Positions 59,824 through 64,000 of a stretch of 64,000 nucleotides of DNA are shown in pieces. Below the pieces are notes generated by a model that saw nothing but the letters and a program-made list of their open reading frames with translations, was not told the origin of the DNA and did no database searches. The stretch covers positions 744,001-808,000 of the forward strand of contig NC_009068.1 in the NCBI RefSeq assembly GCF_000209165.1. Reading direction: 5' to 3'. This DNA comes from Scheffersomyces stipitis CBS 6054 (Eukaryota > Ascomycota > Pichiomycetes > Serinales > Debaryomycetaceae). The number at the start of each line of letters is the position of its first letter. Position 1 is the stretch's first letter. The translations under genes were made by a program, and so were the position numbers.

Positions 59824-61956
59824 ATGACTAAAGTCAAGAGCCAGGCTCCAAGGGCCTCTACCAGAAGAAGGCACACAAACTCAAAGCTTGGATGTCTAAA
59901 CTGTAAACGGAAGAAAATTAGATGTAATGAAAGCTTGCCCATATGTGGAAACTGCGCTAAGGGTAAGAAGGAAACATGCTCGTATTTGAGCTTGGACCAG
60001 CAGGAAATCGATCGAATTCGCTTAACCCATTCACTCAGAGATAGTCAGAACAAGTTGCTTAACCTGAATTACAGATTGCCTACCTCTTCCAATAAAGACT
60101 CACACAAGTTCAAAAAAGTATCACCAGTTACTTCTGCCACAGCATTGGAGTTCAAGTTTGAGCTTATGAAGTTGCCGTTGAGAATCCCTACCTTTGCATA
60201 CCCTCCACTCCAGTTCAACAATCTATCGATGAACAACTTTTCCAACGAGTTCAGGGTCATCAACGACTTCGACACCAGTGACGATTCAGGTTCTTCTCCT
60301 CAAAGTATCGTGGAGAACAGAATGTTACTGGGAGGCTTTGTGCAGCCAACGTCTTTCACGAAGTTGGACTTCAAAAGCAAAGTTGTTTGGGGTTCTAGTC
60401 CGTATAAGAACAAATTGAGAGCTCCATTACAGTTAGATATAAACATATTCACCGGGATGGAAAGCGTCGCCGACCACCTCCGCAGCTTCATAATGTCCAT
60501 AAACAGCAATAGCCCTCATACTGATGTGTTATTTAATACGTTTGTGTGTTTAGGACGCACGATTATTCTGACCTATTTCCAGCACATTAAACAGTATGAT
60601 TCTCATTACCAGTGGTTGCAAAACTATATTCCTTCATTTGAATTACGTTGTCTTGAATCGCACGCATTGGCTCTTGCAAAGTTGAGAAGGGCCATTAGCC
60701 ATTTTCATTCCATTGAGGCAACGAAGGAAAATGCTGAAGAAATAGAGTACTACACTACAATGCTCGGCTACTGTTACAGCTACTTGACAGCTGTTACTTT
60801 CATGTTCAAATTTGAAAGCGATAGATACTTTAATTCTTCAAGGGGAGCGTTCACAGTCTTTCAGATATATTTCAAATTTACAAATGACCATAACTTAGAA
60901 CCCAGTCCATTATTCAAATTCCTTCTCAAAAATATCCGTATTAACATATTGAGTGTGAACATCCCGTCATACAACCCGCATTTCTTTTACGAACTTAACG
61001 ACAATTTCAAACTGTTGGGATTCATTTTCCAGAATCAGAACATTAAATTCGAGGATCCTGAATTATCCAAATCTTATGATCGAGTGTGTTATCGTTACAA
61101 GACACTCTTAACCTATTTGGAGGAGGAGATTTTGCCCCATATGATTCTGAAAAGAAACGAAAAGTTTGTCTCTACTTATCCACCGGAGGTAATTTTTGGA
61201 GGGTTAAAAAAATGGCTCAGCAATTTTCCTTCAGAAACTATAACTTTCAGACCCATTTGCAATTCTGAATACCCTGAAGAGTGTGCATTTATTAACGATT
61301 TGAGCACAACGTTATACCTATACTATTACTCTATCGCCTCGGCATTAGATTCTGTGTTCCCTGCAAGCAAGTATTTATTTGGTATTTCTTTTCAAGTGCC
61401 AGTGAATTGTCACTTTTTTGATCGCAATATTACAACAATTCAGAAAGAGAATACATACCATCAGAAATTGTTTGATCGTCGGATTGATAATTTATTACAG
61501 AGGCATATATATTTTTCGTTGAGATTATTTTCTTTCTTCAGAAGGAGACATAATTTCTACCAAGATCATTTGACGTGGTCCAATCCTTTCACAGAACAGT
61601 TGAGAGATGACCGTTTTGCATCGAGATCTGTCAAGGATTCATTTGAGACTCCGATCAAGAGTTTCAACACGACATTAATTAGACCAGAGCATTACCCCAC
61701 TAAAAGAAGCGAGCTGGAAAACTCCACATTCACCCGAACTGACGACACAATGGTACAGAAAATGTACACGAGAAATATTGAAACTCTTGACTTCTTCAAT
61801 GAAGGCTCCATACTACACTTTGACTACGAAACACTACTTTTGTTACAGGATTATAGACCAATTAGTGAAAATTCCGAATCGAGTGTCCAGATCGATGGGA
61901 AAATCTTGAGAGAGTATTTTGAAGATAAAACGATTATTCTCAGCAGTCTACATTAG
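59824..61956 (+). CDS. Zn2Cys6 transcription factor
   Basis: The 710-residue protein has an N-terminal binuclear zinc cluster C24-x2-C27-x6-C34-x6-C41-x2-C44-x7-C52 (CLNCKRKKIRCNESLPICGN), preceded by a basic stretch (RASTRRRHTNSK) and followed by a linker (QQEIDRIRLTHSLRDSQNKL). Having the cluster at the extreme N-terminus followed by a long helical body is typical of the Upc2/Sut-type group rather than the Gal4 middle-domain layout. I cannot name an orthologue. I start at the ATG at 59824; an extension to 59779 would begin with TTG. Several CTG codons occur, so true residues there may be serine. Confidence 0.9.
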   Translation: MTKVKSQAPRASTRRRHTNSKLGCLNCKRKKIRCNESLPICGNCAKGKKETCSYLSLDQQEIDRIRLTHSLRDSQNKLLNLNYRLPTSSNKDSHKFKKVSPVTSATALEFKFELMKLPLRIPTFAYPPLQFNNLSMNNFSNEFRVINDFDTSDDSGSSPQSIVENRMLLGGFVQPTSFTKLDFKSKVVWGSSPYKNKLRAPLQLDINIFTGMESVADHLRSFIMSINSNSPHTDVLFNTFVCLGRTIILTYFQHIKQYDSHYQWLQNYIPSFELRCLESHALALAKLRRAISHFHSIEATKENAEEIEYYTTMLGYCYSYLTAVTFMFKFESDRYFNSSRGAFTVFQIYFKFTNDHNLEPSPLFKFLLKNIRINILSVNIPSYNPHFFYELNDNFKLLGFIFQNQNIKFEDPELSKSYDRVCYRYKTLLTYLEEEILPHMILKRNEKFVSTYPPEVIFGGLKKWLSNFPSETITFRPICNSEYPEECAFINDLSTTLYLYYYSIASALDSVFPASKYLFGISFQVPVNCHFFDRNITTIQKENTYHQKLFDRRIDNLLQRHIYFSLRLFSFFRRRHNFYQDHLTWSNPFTEQLRDDRFASRSVKDSFETPIKSFNTTLIRPEHYPTKRSELENSTFTRTDDTMVQKMYTRNIETLDFFNEGSILHFDYETLLLLQDYRPISENSESSVQIDGKILREYFEDKTIILSSLH

Positions 61957-62071
61957 ATACTCATAGTAATTGCATAAAACCAATCAATAGAACATAGATT
62001 GCAGAATATAAATGTAAAATGTTAGAATACAACATTTATAGAATGCGAGAGTTGTAAAATAAACTTGCACA

Positions 62072-62090
62072 ATGTCGTGCAAATGTCGCA
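62072..62090. promoter_or_regulatory. TGTCGCA-type motif pair upstream of RRP40
   Basis: ATGTCGTG (62072-62079) and ATGTCGCA (62083-62090, continuing into TTTTGG) lie about 140-158 bp before the RRP40 ATG. Position and sequence resemble the elements upstream of SRB6 and TRS20. Confidence 0.45.
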
Positions 62091-62229
62091 TTTTGGAAAA
62101 AAGGTGATGGCTATACAGAGAGTGAGACATCCATCTTGAAAGATATATACTCAAAGTATTAATTCTACAGCATCTTGAACCTTTCACATTTGTTTTCCAT
62201 TGGATAGGACCACAACAAGAGTCACAGAG

Positions 62230-63012
62230 ATGTCAGGCGACTTGATAATACCGGGAGACTTTCTTCCCATTGATACCGATTCTTCTATCAAGACCACTAT
62301 TGGACCAGGAATCTACAAGAATCCTCAAACGCAGAGCATATTGCCTACCAATGCTGGACTCATAAACATTCAAAAAAGCAAGGCAGGAACGAATCAGCTT
62401 GTCTACATCGAGTCAAACTCTAAGAGATACACCCCCCAAACAAATGACTTTGTTATTGGCATTGTGACTGGAGTCATAGGAGAATCATACAAAGTTCAGT
62501 TGCAAGACTTTTCTCCTGCGGTTCTACTCTCAATGATGGCTTTCCCAAATGCAACGAAAAAGAACAGACCCAACCTCAAGATTGGTCAGGCAGTATATGC
62601 CCGAGTCTCTGAGGCCATTCCTGAAATAGAAACCGAATTAGAGTGTATTGATCCAACTACCGGTAAAGAAGGTGGATTTGGGTTGCTTGATGAATCTGGA
62701 TACATTTTCGAAGTAAATTTGAATTTTGCTCGTGAACTTTTGTTCAATGCCAACAGTATTTTCTTGGAGAAATTGGCGTCCAAGTGCAAATTTGAAATTG
62801 CCGTTGGAATCAACGGTAAGGTCTGGATCAAGTGTGGTGAAGGTATCAAGATCGAGAAAGACAGAGTCGTACCTGAAGAAGGAAAGCCTGTAAGAGACAA
62901 TACCAGAGACTTGAAGAGCACTTTGGCAGCCGCAGGCTTTTTGGTGAAGTGCCAGAAGTTGAGAGTAGATCAGATCGATGCCGAATTACAGAAACAGTTC
63001 AAGAACATATAG
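62230..63012 (+). CDS. RRP40: RNA exosome cap subunit Rrp40
   Basis: Rrp40 is one of three S1/KH cap proteins of the RNA exosome, which processes rRNA and degrades RNA. The 260-residue product shows the N-terminal PGDFLPID and GPGIYKNPQ blocks and the S1-domain block NDFVIGIVTGVIGESYKVQL. It also has the conserved MAFPNATKKNRPNLKIG and the KH-domain GFGLLDESGYIFEVNLNFAR with KFEIAVGINGKVWIK. It aligns by eye along its length with S. cerevisiae Rrp40 (240). I use the ATG at 62230 (MSGDLIIPGD); upstream in-frame sequence to 62200 starts with TTG. Confidence 0.95.
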   Translation: MSGDLIIPGDFLPIDTDSSIKTTIGPGIYKNPQTQSILPTNAGLINIQKSKAGTNQLVYIESNSKRYTPQTNDFVIGIVTGVIGESYKVQLQDFSPAVLLSMMAFPNATKKNRPNLKIGQAVYARVSEAIPEIETELECIDPTTGKEGGFGLLDESGYIFEVNLNFARELLFNANSIFLEKLASKCKFEIAVGINGKVWIKCGEGIKIEKDRVVPEEGKPVRDNTRDLKSTLAAAGFLVKCQKLRVDQIDAELQKQFKNI

Positions 63013-63313
63013 CGAAATCTCGAAAACGATTTAAACCTCGAGACTTTCTCTACCAATTCACCAGCATTAATCGCATTAAACCCAAGGTATAACTATATAT
63101 TTCGTTTATATACCTTTGTATACTAGATATTGACAGTATCGTTCGTTGACTATAATTAACCATCCCATCACATCGCTAGAGGGTATGTACAGGAACTGAA
63201 AAATTTAGAAAGTTCATAGATGTTGATGTATGAACCCTTCTGAACCAAAATCGAAGCTCAGTTTCAGTTTCTTTGTGGGGCCATATAGTAGAGCACAAGC
63301 AATAGTACTTAGA
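63013..63313. other. Spacer RRP40 / PPM2
   Basis: Short AT-rich interval between two plus-strand genes, containing the PPM2 promoter. No motif stands out. Confidence 0.5.
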
Positions 63314-64000
63314 ATGACGGCAAAAAGCAAGCCCGAATTAGACGCTAGTCAACTAGCGAGACAAAGAAAGAAGATAGAGAAAGACAGAAGACGAAAGCAA
63401 TATGATGATCTCCAAGTCCAAGGAACCAACAACTCTTCGATTGTTTCCAAGAGAAGTGTAGAAATGTTATATACCAATAAACTAGAACCTGAAATGGGTG
63501 AATGGTTTAAGCATTTTGTGAAGAAGGGAAAGAGAAGATCACCGGCAATCAACAGAGGTTACTGGATTAGAATGGAGACTATCAAACAAATGGTAACCAG
63601 AATTATAAAGAACAACCCCAACAAAAAAGTACACATTATAAACTTGGGCTGTGGATTCGACCCCTTGCCCTTTCAATTGCTCTCATTATCCAAGAACAAG
63701 GGAGAGAACGTTGATTTGCATTTTATTGACATAGACTATCCAGATTTAGTGCAGAACAAGTTGAAAATGATCTACGATTCTCCAGAGATACTTGAGGTTA
63801 TCGGAGAATTGCAGAATCCAGAAAAGGATTTAGGATTATTCATAAGTGCCGAAAAGTACAAGTTAGTAGGGTGTGATTTGAAAGACACTACGAGATATCA
63901 GAAGCAACTAGACTATTTAGTTGGTACTTCTTCTGATTCAATCAAAATATTTGTTGCGGAGGTTTCATTAGCATACATGAAACCTGAGTTCGCAGATCCC
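63314..64000 (+). CDS. PPM2: tRNA wybutosine-synthesizing protein 4 (Ppm2/Tyw4), 3' end outside window
   Basis: The frame opens at ATG 63314 and is still open at the last base, giving 229 codons of the N-terminal part. Tyw4 methylates and methoxycarbonylates the wybutosine precursor on tRNA-Phe; its N-terminal half is a leucine-carboxyl-methyltransferase-type SAM enzyme. Diagnostic segments are VQGTNNSSIVSKRSVEMLY, RRSPAINRGYWIR, the SAM loop HIINLGCGFDPLPFQLL, FIDIDYPDL, and KIFVAEVSLAYMKPE at the window edge. These match Ppm2 rather than the paralog Ppm1. The remaining methyltransferase part, the Kelch-like repeats and the JmjC-like domain would lie beyond 64000. Confidence 0.93.
   Translation, partial: MTAKSKPELDASQLARQRKKIEKDRRRKQYDDLQVQGTNNSSIVSKRSVEMLYTNKLEPEMGEWFKHFVKKGKRRSPAINRGYWIRMETIKQMVTRIIKNNPNKKVHIINLGCGFDPLPFQLLSLSKNKGENVDLHFIDIDYPDLVQNKLKMIYDSPEILEVIGELQNPEKDLGLFISAEKYKLVGCDLKDTTRYQKQLDYLVGTSSDSIKIFVAEVSLAYMKPEFADP

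Noticed and set aside
1..64000. tRNA, rRNA and CRISPR content
   Set aside because: Looked for GGTTCGA-type B boxes and regularly spaced direct repeats by eye and found none convincing; a covariance search was not possible here.

Overview
This is nuclear DNA of a budding yeast. The genes are intron-poor and their products match Saccharomycotina families: Om14, Nab2, Coq8, Lcb3, Trm2, eIF4A, Dut1, Mdm38, Srb6/Med22, Trs20, Aim9, Rrp40 and Ppm2/Tyw4. The single intron I can define, in RPS21, has yeast-type GTAAGT and TACTAAC signals. CTG codons are scarce, and the one at DUT1 codon 141 lies where I recall a serine in the Candida albicans enzyme. Both ribosomal-protein promoters carry TCACGTGA plus TTAGGG-type boxes, a Candida-like arrangement. 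I infer a CTG-clade (CUG-Ser) yeast, perhaps Scheffersomyces or a close relative; the species is not proven.

Layout. 1-2.4 kb has no intact gene but holds a possible decayed gene on the minus strand. 2.4-12.8 kb: OM14 (-), RPS2 (+), NAB2 (-), a BRE4-like membrane transporter (-) and COQ8 (-). A 3 kb gene-free stretch with small tandem repeats follows. 15.8-36 kb is a run of ten plus-strand genes: RHO4-like GTPase, LCB3-like sphingoid phosphate phosphatase, a GCR1-domain regulator, TRM2, RPS21, glycogenin, eIF4A, a DUF1746-like membrane protein, a protein with two HMG-box-like segments, and DUT1. 36-44.6 kb: MDM38 (-), a thioredoxin-PITH protein (-), an 821-residue membrane protein (+) and a DAHP-synthase-like protein (-) that has lost most catalytic residues. 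45.7-52.5 kb: SRB6 (+), an unknown (-), TRS20 (+), AIM9 (-), a disordered unknown (-). 53.8-62 kb: two Zn2Cys6 transcription factors pointing away from each other across a 3.9 kb gene-free region. The end holds RRP40 and the first 229 codons of PPM2/TYW4.

These are independently transcribed genes with no operon logic. Shared themes are translation and RNA handling (RPS2, RPS21, eIF4A, NAB2, TRM2, RRP40, PPM2) and mitochondria (OM14, COQ8, MDM38, AIM9, perhaps the HMG-like protein). The observations most worth following are the DAHP-synthase pseudoenzyme, a recurrent promoter element TGCGACAT (extended TGCGACATTTTAG), and the tandem HMG-like protein. No tRNA, rRNA, snRNA, intact transposon or CRISPR array was recognised.
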